The notes under the pieces are model-generated. The model made no database searches, was not told where the DNA came from, and worked only from the letters and a program-made list of their open reading frames with translations. From the NCBI RefSeq assembly GCF_000300455.3, contig NZ_CP007215.2, positions 806,001 to 870,000 of the forward strand: DNA of 64,000 bases, in the 5' to 3' direction. This DNA comes from Kosakonia sacchari SP1. Lineage in GTDB: Bacteria; Pseudomonadota; Gammaproteobacteria; Enterobacterales; Enterobacteriaceae. The position numbers and the translations under genes were made by a program. Below are positions 49,967 through 57,843 of this stretch, piece after piece. The number at the start of each line of letters is the position of its first letter. The stretch's first letter is position 1.

Positions 49967-50746
49967 TTACTCGTCCATTAACATAATCATTTTGATCGAA
50001 CGGTTGCTGGTTAACTGCCAGGTCATCTGTCGGTAGTGCAACTCGCCTTGTTGCGGATGATGAAAAACGCGCTCGCCGCCCTCACGCACCACCACTTGCT
50101 GGCGCGACCAGAACGCGCGAAACAGTTCGCTATCATTACTCAGGCTCTGCACAAACTGGTTCAGCCCCTGGTCGTGCGGGTAGTGCATCGCGTCCGCGCG
50201 CAACTCGGCGACAATCCGGCTGGCGCGCGTTTCCCAGTTGGCAACCAGCGTTTGCGCCAGCGGGTGGCGAAACATAAAACTCATCATATTCGGTTGGGCG
50301 TCGTTATCCAGCCAGCCGCTGAACAGTGCCTCAGTGGGTTTATTCCACGCCAGCATATTCCACGTCAAATCCAGCAAATAGCAGGGGCAGGCCATCTGAT
50401 TCACCGTGGCCAGCACAGCAGGTTCGACAGTGATGACGTGCTCTTCCTGCGGATCGTTTTGCAATGCCAGATGAAACAAATATTTGCGCTCTGCGGCGTT
50501 CATTTTTAACACGCTGGCGATATTCGACAGGGTTTGCGGCGAAACGACAATATCCCGTCCCTGTTCAATCCATGTATACCAGGTGGTACTGATACCGCTA
50601 AGTTGCGCCACTTCTTCCCGCCGCAATCCGCGCGTGCGCCGCCGCCCTTGCGCCGGCAAGCCAATATCCGCAGGCGCGGTGTTTTCCCGCTGCGATCGCA
50701 AAAAAGCGCCAAGGGTTTTCGGCCCGGCAAATAAAGTACTTTCCAT
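49967..50746 (-). CDS. XRE-type regulator with MmyB-like ligand domain
   Basis: The 259-residue protein has an N-terminal helix-turn-helix of the XRE class (RRTRGLRREEVAQLSGISTTWYTWIEQGRD, about 36-65) and a C-terminal MmyB-like domain (about 105-255) with the typical NMLAWN, NMMSFMFRHP and FHHPQQGELHY elements. The C-terminal domain is thought to bind a small hydrophobic ligand. It is divergent from a methyltransferase gene 109 bases away, which is the likely target. Confidence 0.87.
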   Translation of the reverse strand: MESTLFAGPKTLGAFLRSQRENTAPADIGLPAQGRRRTRGLRREEVAQLSGISTTWYTWIEQGRDIVVSPQTLSNIASVLKMNAAERKYLFHLALQNDPQEEHVITVEPAVLATVNQMACPCYLLDLTWNMLAWNKPTEALFSGWLDNDAQPNMMSFMFRHPLAQTLVANWETRASRIVAELRADAMHYPHDQGLNQFVQSLSNDSELFRAFWSRQQVVVREGGERVFHHPQQGELHYRQMTWQLTSNRSIKMIMLMDE

Positions 50747-50855
50747 GGGTGGTACTCATTAATACCAGTATAAGTACACATATTGTACCCCTATAAACGC
50801 GGTCGTATAGTCGCCAAAGAGCAACTTTTTGTCGTGCTAAAAAAGGAAAAAGAGA

Positions 50856-51617
50856 ATGGCGGTTAATCATCATGAGTTAACAAAAAAGCAGTTTGGCGAC
50901 CAGGCCGAGGCGTACCTGACAAGCCAGGTGCATGCGCAAGGCGCAGATTTAGTGCGTCTGGTCGAGTGGCTGCATACTGATGCGGATGCCTCGCTGCTGG
51001 ATTTAGGCTGCGGTGCCGGGCACGCCAGTTTTGCCGCCGCAGGCGTGGTGCGCGAGGTGACGGCGTATGACTTGTCGGAAAAAATGCTGGCAGTCGTGCG
51101 CCAGGCGGCGAGCGATCGTCAGTTACACAACATCACTACTGCACACGGCGCTGCGGAAAAGCTGCCCTTTGCCGACAGTATATTTGACGTGGTGATCAGC
51201 CGCTACTCGGCACATCACTGGCATGATGTCGCACTCGCGCTGCGCGAAGTAAAACGTGTGCTGAAACCCGGCGGGAAATTTATCCTGATGGATATCGCCT
51301 CGCCCGGCCGCCCTGTGCTGGATATCTGGCTGCAAACCATTGAAGTGCTGCGCGATCCGTCCCACGTACGCAACTACTCCCCGGCCGAGTGGCTGCAAAT
51401 GACGCAGCAAAGCGGCATGCTGGTTGAGAAGATGGTTTCTGATCGGCTGGGGCTGGAATATCAGCCCTGGGTGGAACGCATGAACACGCCGGAGGTATTG
51501 CGCGCGGCGATCCGCTACCTGCAAAACCAAACCTCGGATGAGGTAAAAGCACACTTTCTGATCGGCGACGATGGTTCGTTTACGTCCGACACGCTGATGT
51601 TTCAGACGCGCGCGTAA
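50856..51617 (+). CDS. SAM-dependent class I methyltransferase
   Basis: The 253-residue protein has the SAM-binding motif I (LLDLGCGAGHASFAAAG, about 47-63), motif post-I (VTAYDLSEKML) and the motif LPFADSIFDVVISRYSAHHW, as in UbiE/YafE-like methyltransferases. It closely resembles small-molecule methyltransferases of the YafE type. Substrate unknown. It is divergent from the XRE-MmyB regulator gene and ends in a shared hairpin with the next gene. Confidence 0.87.
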   Translation: MAVNHHELTKKQFGDQAEAYLTSQVHAQGADLVRLVEWLHTDADASLLDLGCGAGHASFAAAGVVREVTAYDLSEKMLAVVRQAASDRQLHNITTAHGAAEKLPFADSIFDVVISRYSAHHWHDVALALREVKRVLKPGGKFILMDIASPGRPVLDIWLQTIEVLRDPSHVRNYSPAEWLQMTQQSGMLVEKMVSDRLGLEYQPWVERMNTPEVLRAAIRYLQNQTSDEVKAHFLIGDDGSFTSDTLMFQTRA

Positions 51618-51620
51618 GAA

Positions 51621-51657
51621 AAATCGGTGCGCCCACCACGCGGGGCGCACCGGTTTC
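51621..51657 (+). terminator. Convergent terminator
   Basis: CGGTGCGCCC and its complement flank an 8-base loop between the methyltransferase and the alpha/beta hydrolase gene, with A-rich bases on the left and GTTTCTT on the right. Confidence 0.82.
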
Positions 51658-52539
51658 TTAGCCAATCGCGTTACCGATCACGTCACGAATGCGTTGGGCA
51701 ATATAGCCGACATGGGTTTCCAGCGCGAAATGCCCGGTATCAAGCAACTCGACCACCGCATTTGGGTTATCGCGTTTATAAGCGTGCGCGCCTGGTGGGA
51801 TAAAAAACGGATCGTGCTCGCCCCAGATAATCAGCGCGGGTGGCTGGTGGGTGCGGAAAAAGGCCTGGAACTCCGGGTAGCGCTTCAGGTTATTGGCGTA
51901 ATCGAGAAACAGATCCAACTGGATCGCTTTATTTCCGGGACGCTCCATCAGTAATGTATCTAGTTGATAACCTTCCGGTGCGACAGTTTCAGGATCGCGT
52001 ACGCCGTGCAGGTACTGCCATTTTGTCCCTTCCAGATTGAGGATCGCATCGTGAACGACCTGCCGATTTTCCGCGGTCGGCGCCTGCCAGTAAGCCTGAA
52101 CCGGCGCCCATGCGTCGCCTAAACCCTCCAGATACGCATTGCCATTTTGCGAAATAAACCCGCTTACCCGCTGCGGGTAATGCAGTGCCAGTCGCAATCC
52201 GGTCGGTGCGCCGTAATCAAAAACATACATCGCAAAACGGTGCAGATTCAGCGCATCGACAAAGGCAATCAGCGTGTTTGCCAGCCCGTCAAAGCTATAG
52301 CTGTAATCGCGTTCAGCGGGGACTTCGGTAAAGCCGAAGCCGGGCAGATCCGGGGCGATAAGGTGAAACTTATCTGCCAGCAGCGGGATCAGTTCGCGAA
52401 ACTGATGCGAAGAGCTGGGAAAACCGTGCAGCAGCAGCAATACCGGGTTTTCCGGGTTACCCGCTTCACGGTAAAACACCTTCACGCCATCGGCGTCTGC
52501 ATACTGATAGCGAACCGGGAAATGCGTATTGGCAGTCAT
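51658..52539 (-). CDS. Alpha/beta hydrolase (epoxide hydrolase / dehalogenase type)
   Basis: The 293-residue protein has the oxyanion HGFP at residues 38-41 (LLHGFPSSSHQF), the nucleophile elbow with Asp108 (YVFDYGAPTG), the acid in WGEHDPFF and the catalytic histidine in DTGHFALETH. An aspartate nucleophile points to epoxide hydrolase or haloalkane dehalogenase activity, not an esterase. It is divergent from a CGNR-type regulator gene with a 139-base gap between them. Confidence 0.87.
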   Translation of the reverse strand: MTANTHFPVRYQYADADGVKVFYREAGNPENPVLLLLHGFPSSSHQFRELIPLLADKFHLIAPDLPGFGFTEVPAERDYSYSFDGLANTLIAFVDALNLHRFAMYVFDYGAPTGLRLALHYPQRVSGFISQNGNAYLEGLGDAWAPVQAYWQAPTAENRQVVHDAILNLEGTKWQYLHGVRDPETVAPEGYQLDTLLMERPGNKAIQLDLFLDYANNLKRYPEFQAFFRTHQPPALIIWGEHDPFFIPPGAHAYKRDNPNAVVELLDTGHFALETHVGYIAQRIRDVIGNAIG

Positions 52540-52678
52540 ATCGTCACCTCTTTTGAAACCGTTAAAAGTTAATTTTTAGGGTTACATCTAGGCTGAGTAT
52601 GGCGAAAGAGTGTAACTATGTAAAATGTATTTTATGGGTTACAATGCGCGGGTGAATGAATAACAGGGGAGAATAACG

Positions 52679-53254
52679 ATGACAGCAGCCACGTTACCCG
52701 GCGCGGAAGGCCCGTGGTTTATTGCCGAAGATCAGGCGCTGGATTTTATTAACACGCTGGCGATGGCGGAAAAATCGCCGCATGACTTTTGGCAATCCGA
52801 TGACGATGTGCGCCAGTGGCTACAGCATGTCGGGTTACTGGTGAATGCGATGGCAAAGCCGGGAGAGCTGCTGGCTGAAGCGCGCAGGTTGCGTGCGTTG
52901 ATTCGCCAGCTTGTCGAAGCGAGAAAACACGGGCGGGAACTGTCGCTGGATGCGCTGAACGGCTGGCTGGTGCAGGCGCAAAGCCACTTACGCCTCGTGG
53001 TTGATGAGCAAGGCGCACTGCAAACGCAGCGCGTTTATCGCCTTGATACACCGCAGCAAGCGCTGGCACCGGTCGCAGAACAGGCAGCAGCATTACTGGC
53101 AAACGGGCAGTTTGACTATATCCGCCAGTGCGAGCATCCGGATTGCACACTGTGGTTTTACGATAAAACCAAAGCGCATCGCCGCCGCTGGTGCAGCATG
53201 GCGCTGTGCGGCAACCGGGCAAAAGTGGCCCGATTCCGCGCCAAAAGTAATTAA
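52679..53254 (+). CDS. ABATE/CGNR zinc-finger regulator
   Basis: The 191-residue protein has an N-terminal ABATE domain (LDFINTLAMAEKSPHDFW) and a C-terminal CGNR zinc finger (CEHPDCTLWFYDKTKAHRRR followed by WCSMALCGNR), whose cysteines bind zinc. Members are stress-response or catabolic regulators. The divergent hydrolase gene is its probable target. Its stop overlaps the 3' end of a small antisense-strand gene fragment. Confidence 0.88.
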   Translation: MTAATLPGAEGPWFIAEDQALDFINTLAMAEKSPHDFWQSDDDVRQWLQHVGLLVNAMAKPGELLAEARRLRALIRQLVEARKHGRELSLDALNGWLVQAQSHLRLVVDEQGALQTQRVYRLDTPQQALAPVAEQAAALLANGQFDYIRQCEHPDCTLWFYDKTKAHRRRWCSMALCGNRAKVARFRAKSN

Positions 53255-53346
53255 TCCATGGCCCAATGGTGAATAAGCCACGGTGACATAAACACTTTGG
53301 AACCATAGCCCTCGCGCAGTGCCTGCCCGAAAGTAAATTTGCGCAT
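53251..53346 (-). pseudogene. Fragment resembling an aldo/keto reductase
   Basis: The minus strand encodes 31 residues, MRKFTFGQALREGYGSKVFM and SPWLIHHWAMD, before TAA. The stretch GQALREGYGSKVF...SPWLI resembles the aldo/keto reductase segment G-K-A-L-x-x-G-Y-R-x-K-V-x-L-A-T-K-x-P-x-W-L-I. There is no ribosome site and nothing homologous on either side, so I read it as a remnant. A real microprotein is a less likely alternative. Confidence 0.4.
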
Positions 53347-53762
53347 AAATCGCTGTTATAAACTTATTTATAGTTTGAGGACTAGTGAATCAATCTCTGC
53401 TGGTGCTGCGACGCCGTTAGCTCTTTTATGGCGCAGGCCGCGCCAACGCGTTGCCTACCCGCATATTTTTCCGGTAAAGCGTGTTTCGCCAATTCAAAAT
53501 GCGCCAGACACTGCCTCAACACCGAAAATCAACAGGGTTGATATTGCTCTCACCGCGACCAGCGTCTTTCACGCGATGACTCTTAGCGGTTTGCCTGACT
53601 CCGCTGCGCAAAATTGTCGCTTTGCGGCATAGCAATCTCGCCGCCAGATATAGCGAGCAGGCACGGTAGGTGAAAGGGCAGGGGAAAACGGTGCATATCG
53701 AGGCGCTGCACGGGGCAATGCCGAAACAATGCCGCAGACGGCGTTGAACCTAAATTGAGGAA
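53347..53762. other. Non-coding stretch downstream of the CGNR regulator
   Basis: About 415 bases with no convincing coding frame on either strand. Open frames here lack ribosome sites and protein-like composition. It may be decayed gene sequence, since an aldo/keto reductase-like fragment lies at its left end. Confidence 0.5.
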
Positions 53763-53791
53763 TTGCCCGGCATGTCAGCGCCGCCGGGCAA
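53763..53791 (-). terminator. Hairpin downstream of the epimerase gene
   Basis: TTGCCCGGC and GCCGGGCAA form a 9-bp stem with an 11-base loop, 9 bases past the stop of the minus-strand gene. Confidence 0.6.
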
Positions 53792-53799
53792 ATACTACT

Positions 53800-54867
53800 T
53801 TAGCTTGGGATAATATTTTCCGCTTTCAGGCGATCAAACAGCGCGGTGAAGGAATCCAGCGTGCTGCGATAACCGGTAAATCCGGCTTTGCGGCTCTTGC
53901 TCATGTCGGCGAAGGCTTCCATCGGGCGACCGAGATCGGCATCCGTGTGCCACCAGGAGGCCAGCTTACCGATGTCTGGTTCTGCCAGTTGATACTTGTC
54001 CGCGATCTCTGTCCACGCGGCTTGCGCCTCTTGCATGCGCCCTGCCAGCGGCATCATGCTCGCCGGGAAGGCGGCTGCTTCAATGCCGAAATAGGCCGCC
54101 AGCCGCGGCCATAACCAGTTCCAGCGAAACACATCGCCATTTACCGCGTTAAAATCTTCGTTCGCGCCGCCGTCGCTCACCGCCGCCCAGATCAGTTGTT
54201 CTGCCAGTAAACCGGCGTCGGTCACATCGGAGACACCATTCCACTGCTCAGGTGAACCTGGGAAGATAAACGGCCACCCTTTTTCGCGGCACAAGGTGGC
54301 GTAAACCGCCAGCGTCAACCCCATGTTCATGGCGTTGCCGAGCGCATAGCCGATGATGCTGTGCGGGCGATGTACGCTCCAGCGGTAACCGTATTTTTTC
54401 GCCCCGGCGAACACTTCGTCTTCCTGGGCATAGTAGAAGTTATCCACGTCCTGGCGGCCCTGCTCTTCGCGAAAAGGTGTGACCGGCACATTGCCTTTGC
54501 CGTAGGCTTCGAACGGGCCAAGATAGTGTTTCATGCCGGTGACCAGCGCGACATGCGCCCCGGCCAGGCGCTCGCCCAGCGCCTCAATGACGTTTTTCAC
54601 CATCGCGCCATTGACGCGAATGTTGGCTTTTTCATTCTCCTGACGCGCCCAGACGCTAAAGAACAGCGCATCGGGTTTCTCGTTTTTCAGCGCCTCGTTG
54701 ACTGCCGCCGCATCGGTTAAATCCGCCGTCAGGCTGGTGCAGCCCGCCGGAACCGCGCCGCGCCCGCGTGATAAACCAGTAACCTTCCAGCCGTCTGCCA
54801 ACAGTTTTTCTGCCAGCGCACGGCCAATCACGCCGCTGATGCCGACAATTAATGCTTTTTTCTGCAT
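53800..54867 (-). CDS. NAD(P)-dependent PRISE-type enone reductase / epimerase-like SDR
   Basis: The 355-residue protein has the extended-SDR Rossmann start (KALIVGISGVIGRALAEKL). It also has the NFYY-type active site (VDNFYYAQEDEVF) and HRPHSIIGYALGNAMNMGL. These are the marks of the progesterone-5-beta-reductase/iridoid-synthase-like (PRISE, VEP1) group, which reduces activated C=C bonds. The physiological substrate is unknown. It is divergent from a LysR regulator gene (103-base gap), the likely regulator. Confidence 0.85.
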   Translation of the reverse strand: MQKKALIVGISGVIGRALAEKLLADGWKVTGLSRGRGAVPAGCTSLTADLTDAAAVNEALKNEKPDALFFSVWARQENEKANIRVNGAMVKNVIEALGERLAGAHVALVTGMKHYLGPFEAYGKGNVPVTPFREEQGRQDVDNFYYAQEDEVFAGAKKYGYRWSVHRPHSIIGYALGNAMNMGLTLAVYATLCREKGWPFIFPGSPEQWNGVSDVTDAGLLAEQLIWAAVSDGGANEDFNAVNGDVFRWNWLWPRLAAYFGIEAAAFPASMMPLAGRMQEAQAAWTEIADKYQLAEPDIGKLASWWHTDADLGRPMEAFADMSKSRKAGFTGYRSTLDSFTALFDRLKAENIIPS

Positions 54868-54970
54868 GAGATGTTCCTCTACGTTTTGTCTATCTCACAG
54901 GCTAATAGAGAATTAATTTCTTATCTCTGGTATTAATTCACATCATTCACAACTTAAATTCACTAATGTC

Positions 54971-55903
54971 ATGAGCGATCAGCGTCTGAAAGATATCGTC
55001 CCCTTCGTTGCCAGTGTTGAAGAGGGGAGTTTTACCGCTGCGGCGGAACGCCTGCATCTGACCGGATCGGCGGTAAGTAAAAGCGTCGCCCGCCTCGAAG
55101 CGCGGCTGGGTTCGCGTTTACTGGAGCGCACCACGCGTCGCCTTGAAGTCACCGATGCCGGGAACGCGTATTACCAGACCTGCATTCGCATCCTGGAGGA
55201 GCTGGCGGAAGCCGAATCGGTACTGGCGGCACACCGCACCATTCCTTCCGGGCGGTTGCGCCTCGCCGTGCCAAACACCTACGGGCGGCTGGGCGTGATG
55301 CCGCTGCTGATCCCATTTTGTCAGCAACACCCGGAAATTGATCTTAGCCTGACTTTCTCCGATCGTTTTGTGGATCTGTTCGATGAGGGGATCGATGTGG
55401 CTGTACGTATCGGGCAAACCGTCGATCTGCCCGCGTCGCTCGGGTGCCGACAAATTGGTCGTGAGAAGATGGTGTTTTGCGCCGCGCCCGATTACCTGCA
55501 ACGCGCCGGGACGCCACAAAATGAGGCGGCGCTGATGCAGCACCGGGCCATTCTTTATGAGCGAGTGGATGGCAGCACCAAGCCGTGGTTATTTACCACC
55601 GCCGACGGACACCCGGAGTGGCGCAGCGTGCCATATCGCATGGCGCTCGGCGATGTCGATGCGCAAGTTCAGGCGCTTTGCGCCGGGTTGGGCGTTGGGC
55701 AGATGCCGACCTGGCTGGTGCATGAGCACGTGCAGCGCGGCAAGTTGCAGGTAATTATGCCGCAATGCCAGCCGCACGGGCTGGCGCTTACGCTGGTGTG
55801 GCCGCGCCGCAAGCAGCTATTACCAAAAGTGGACGCGTTACTGATGGCGCTCGGCGCGCTGGAGATCTCTCCGCCGCTTGCCGCACCAGCACTTGACCAA
55901 TGA
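54971..55903 (+). CDS. LysR-type transcriptional regulator
   Basis: The 310-residue protein has the LysR helix-turn-helix (residues 5-64: FVASVEEGSFTAAAERLHLTGSAVSKSVARLE) and an effector domain from about 90 (GRLRLAVPNTYGRLGVMPLL). It is of the CrgA/AaeR-like class with the SGRLRL start. It is divergent from the PRISE-type reductase, which it probably controls. It ends 64 bases before the next gene. Confidence 0.9.
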   Translation: MSDQRLKDIVPFVASVEEGSFTAAAERLHLTGSAVSKSVARLEARLGSRLLERTTRRLEVTDAGNAYYQTCIRILEELAEAESVLAAHRTIPSGRLRLAVPNTYGRLGVMPLLIPFCQQHPEIDLSLTFSDRFVDLFDEGIDVAVRIGQTVDLPASLGCRQIGREKMVFCAAPDYLQRAGTPQNEAALMQHRAILYERVDGSTKPWLFTTADGHPEWRSVPYRMALGDVDAQVQALCAGLGVGQMPTWLVHEHVQRGKLQVIMPQCQPHGLALTLVWPRRKQLLPKVDALLMALGALEISPPLAAPALDQ

Positions 55904-55967
55904 CAAGGCGGGTGGGTAGGGACTCTCTTTATAATCAGCCCCGTTTCCCTTCTCACTGGTGTGATTT

Positions 55968-57089
55968 ATGGCTTACCAACTCAACCTCAACTGGCCGGAA
56001 TTTCTTGAAAAATACTGGCAAAAGAAACCTGTTGTCCTGAAACGCGCGTTCCCGGATTTTGTCGACCCGATTACGCCAGACGAACTGGCTGGGCTGGCGA
56101 TGGAGCCGGAAGTCGACAGCCGCATTGTCAGCCATGTGAATGGTCAGTGGCAGGCGTGGAATGGCCCGTTTGAATCGTTTGATCATTTAGGCGAAAAAGA
56201 CTGGTCGCTGCTGGCGCAGGCGGTCAACCACTGGCATATGCCGTCTGCCGAACTGGTGAAGCCGTTTCGCGTGCTGCCGGAGTGGCGTTTTGACGACCTG
56301 ATGATTTCTTACTCCGTGCCGGGCGGCGGCGTTGGCCCGCATATCGACCAGTATGATGTGTTTATTATTCAGGGGATGGGCAGCCGCCGCTGGCGTGTGG
56401 GCGATAAACTGCCGATGCGCCAGTTCTGTCCGCACCCGGCGTTGCTGCATGTGGATCCGTTCCCGCCAATCATTGATGAAGACCTGGAGCCGGGCGACAT
56501 TCTCTATATCCCGCCAGGATTCCCGCATGACGGTTTTACTCACCAGGAAGCGTTCAACTACTCAATTGGTTTTCGTGGGCCGAACGGCCGCGATCTGATC
56601 AGCAGTTTTGCTGACTACGCACTGGAAAACGACCTCGGAAACGAGCATTACAGTGACCCGGATTTAACCTGCCGCGAACATCCCGGCCGGGTAGAAGCGT
56701 ACGAGCTGGAGCGCGTGCGCAATATGATGATTGAGTTGATTAGCCAGCCGGAGCATTTCAAACAGTGGTTTGGTAGTTTTATCTCCACGCCGCGCCACGA
56801 ACTGGATGTCGCACCGGAGCCAGATGATTACCGCGTTGAGGAAATTGTCGATGCGCTAAAAGAGGGGCAGGTACTGACGCGTCTTAGCGGTTTGCGTGTG
56901 CTAAACGTAGACGGCAGCGTCTTTATCAATAGCGAATATCTGGACACGGCCGATGCACAAGCCGCCGATGCGCTGTGCCGCTACACCATTATCGGCCGCA
57001 ATGAGTTGGGCAACGCGCTGGATAACCCGGCTTTTGCACAAGAGCTGACCGATCTGGTGAATCAGGGTTACTGGTACTTCGACGAGTAA
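55968..57089 (+). CDS. RoxA/YcfD-like 2-oxoglutarate oxygenase
   Basis: The 373-residue protein matches RoxA (YcfD) along its length. RoxA hydroxylates an arginine of ribosomal protein L16. The JmjC-like iron triad is visible as His125 and Asp127 (GPHIDQYDVF) and His187 (PPGFPHDGF), followed by the C-terminal winged helix. E. coli ycfD lies near phoPQ, not here, and this protein differs from the K-12 one at many positions. It could be the moved orthologue or a second copy with another target. It has its own promoter region and ends in a hairpin shared with ccdB. Confidence 0.85.
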   Translation: MAYQLNLNWPEFLEKYWQKKPVVLKRAFPDFVDPITPDELAGLAMEPEVDSRIVSHVNGQWQAWNGPFESFDHLGEKDWSLLAQAVNHWHMPSAELVKPFRVLPEWRFDDLMISYSVPGGGVGPHIDQYDVFIIQGMGSRRWRVGDKLPMRQFCPHPALLHVDPFPPIIDEDLEPGDILYIPPGFPHDGFTHQEAFNYSIGFRGPNGRDLISSFADYALENDLGNEHYSDPDLTCREHPGRVEAYELERVRNMMIELISQPEHFKQWFGSFISTPRHELDVAPEPDDYRVEEIVDALKEGQVLTRLSGLRVLNVDGSVFINSEYLDTADAQAADALCRYTIIGRNELGNALDNPAFAQELTDLVNQGYWYFDE

Positions 57090-57113
57090 ACTTTATTCGT
57101 GTTTCCAGCAAGA

Positions 57114-57146
57114 AAGTGACTGAGCATTTAAGATGTTCAGTCACTT
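57114..57146 (+). terminator. Hairpin between the RoxA-like gene and ccdB
   Basis: AAGTGACTGA and its exact complement TCAGTCACTT flank a 13-base loop between convergent genes; the right arm reaches the ccdB stop codon. Confidence 0.75.
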
Positions 57147-57457
57147 CAAATCTCGTCAAAAATAAAATCCATCGCATTGCGGATCACGTCGCGCTGGGCG
57201 CGCATACTGCAAACTTCTTCACCCAAAAGCGCCAGGCTGACGCCTGCGAGATCGTGGGTCAGTAACAAATACGATTCCCCTTCGATCTCCAGTACCGGAT
57301 TTAACCGCTCAACCCGGCGGCGATCTTTGTAATCCGCCAGGGGACAGAGCGGGATCACCGCCCGTGAGTTCATGCTACCGATAATATCGCTCTGTACATC
57401 CAGCAGAAACGGGAAATCCCGGCTGTTACTTTTGTTCCGATAAACCGAATATTGCAT
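57146..57457 (-). CDS. ccdB: CcdB-family gyrase toxin
   Basis: CcdB poisons DNA gyrase when not bound by CcdA. The 103-residue protein starts MQYSVYRNKSNSRDFPFLLD and keeps the family core VQSDII...RAVIPLCPL, LNPVLEIEGESYLLLTHDLA and the final helix. The C-terminus is FIFDEI where the F-plasmid protein has MFWGI; the last three residues are the gyrase-contacting ones, although some chromosomal CcdBs also lack the tryptophan. It lies 3 bases after ccdA. Confidence 0.9.
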   Translation of the reverse strand: MQYSVYRNKSNSRDFPFLLDVQSDIIGSMNSRAVIPLCPLADYKDRRRVERLNPVLEIEGESYLLLTHDLAGVSLALLGEEVCSMRAQRDVIRNAMDFIFDEI

Positions 57458-57460
57458 GGA

Positions 57461-57706
57461 TTAAAACTTCCTGTGTTCATCCGAGAAGTGGCCGCGTTCG
57501 GCAATAAATTCATTTAAATCGGCAATGGCGGCGGCATTTTCGCGCTTCCAGCGCTCAGCTTCCAGATTACGCAGTTCGCCTTGCAGGGCGTTCGTCAGCG
57601 TTTGCGAAAGGTTGATGCCTTCTTTGCGCGCTTGTTCCAGTAGGTCGCGCTCGACGGTCACGCTGACATTTTGCTTGTTTCGCTGTTTAGTTGCAGTAAC
57701 AGGCAT
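57461..57706 (-). CDS. ccdA: CcdA-family antitoxin
   Basis: CcdA neutralises CcdB and represses its own operon. From the ATG at 57706 (MPVTATKQRNKQNVSVTVE) the protein has 81 residues: an N-terminal ribbon-helix-helix (NVSVTVERDLLEQARKEGINLSQ) and a C-terminal toxin-binding tail (ERWKRENAAAIADLNEFIAERGHFSDEHRKF region). The frame extends upstream, but the AGGAGG site at 57715-57720 marks this start. It is the first gene of ccdAB. Confidence 0.92.
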   Translation of the reverse strand: MPVTATKQRNKQNVSVTVERDLLEQARKEGINLSQTLTNALQGELRNLEAERWKRENAAAIADLNEFIAERGHFSDEHRKF

Positions 57707-57722
57707 GACGTCCCCCTCCTGT

Positions 57723-57743
57723 GTATAGATGTGTGTAGTATAC
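57723..57743 (-). promoter_or_regulatory. ccdAB operator/promoter region
   Basis: GTATA at 57723-57727 and TATAC at 57739-57743 form an inverted repeat just upstream of the ccdA ribosome site. CcdA-CcdB complexes bind such TATAC-type repeats in the F plasmid, so it is a likely autoregulatory operator. Confidence 0.5.
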
Positions 57744-57805
57744 GCAGGTGTTTGCATGCCATCTAGCCAAAATTTGTACAATAACAATACGTGGCGGAGA
57801 AAAAG

Positions 57806-57827
57806 AATTGCCCGCTTAGCGGGCAAT
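57806..57827 (-). terminator. Hairpin after the nitroreductase gene
   Basis: ATTGCCCGC, a TTA loop and GCGGGCAAT form a 9-bp stem 17 bases past the stop of the minus-strand nitroreductase gene. The sequence after it on that strand is CTTTTTCTC. Confidence 0.8.
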
Positions 57828-57843
57828 ATCTTTATCAATGTTG

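Noticed and set aside
53339..53632. Small plus-strand gene of 97 codons
   Set aside because: No ribosome site, no recognisable domain, composition unlike a protein, and it overlaps the reductase-like fragment.
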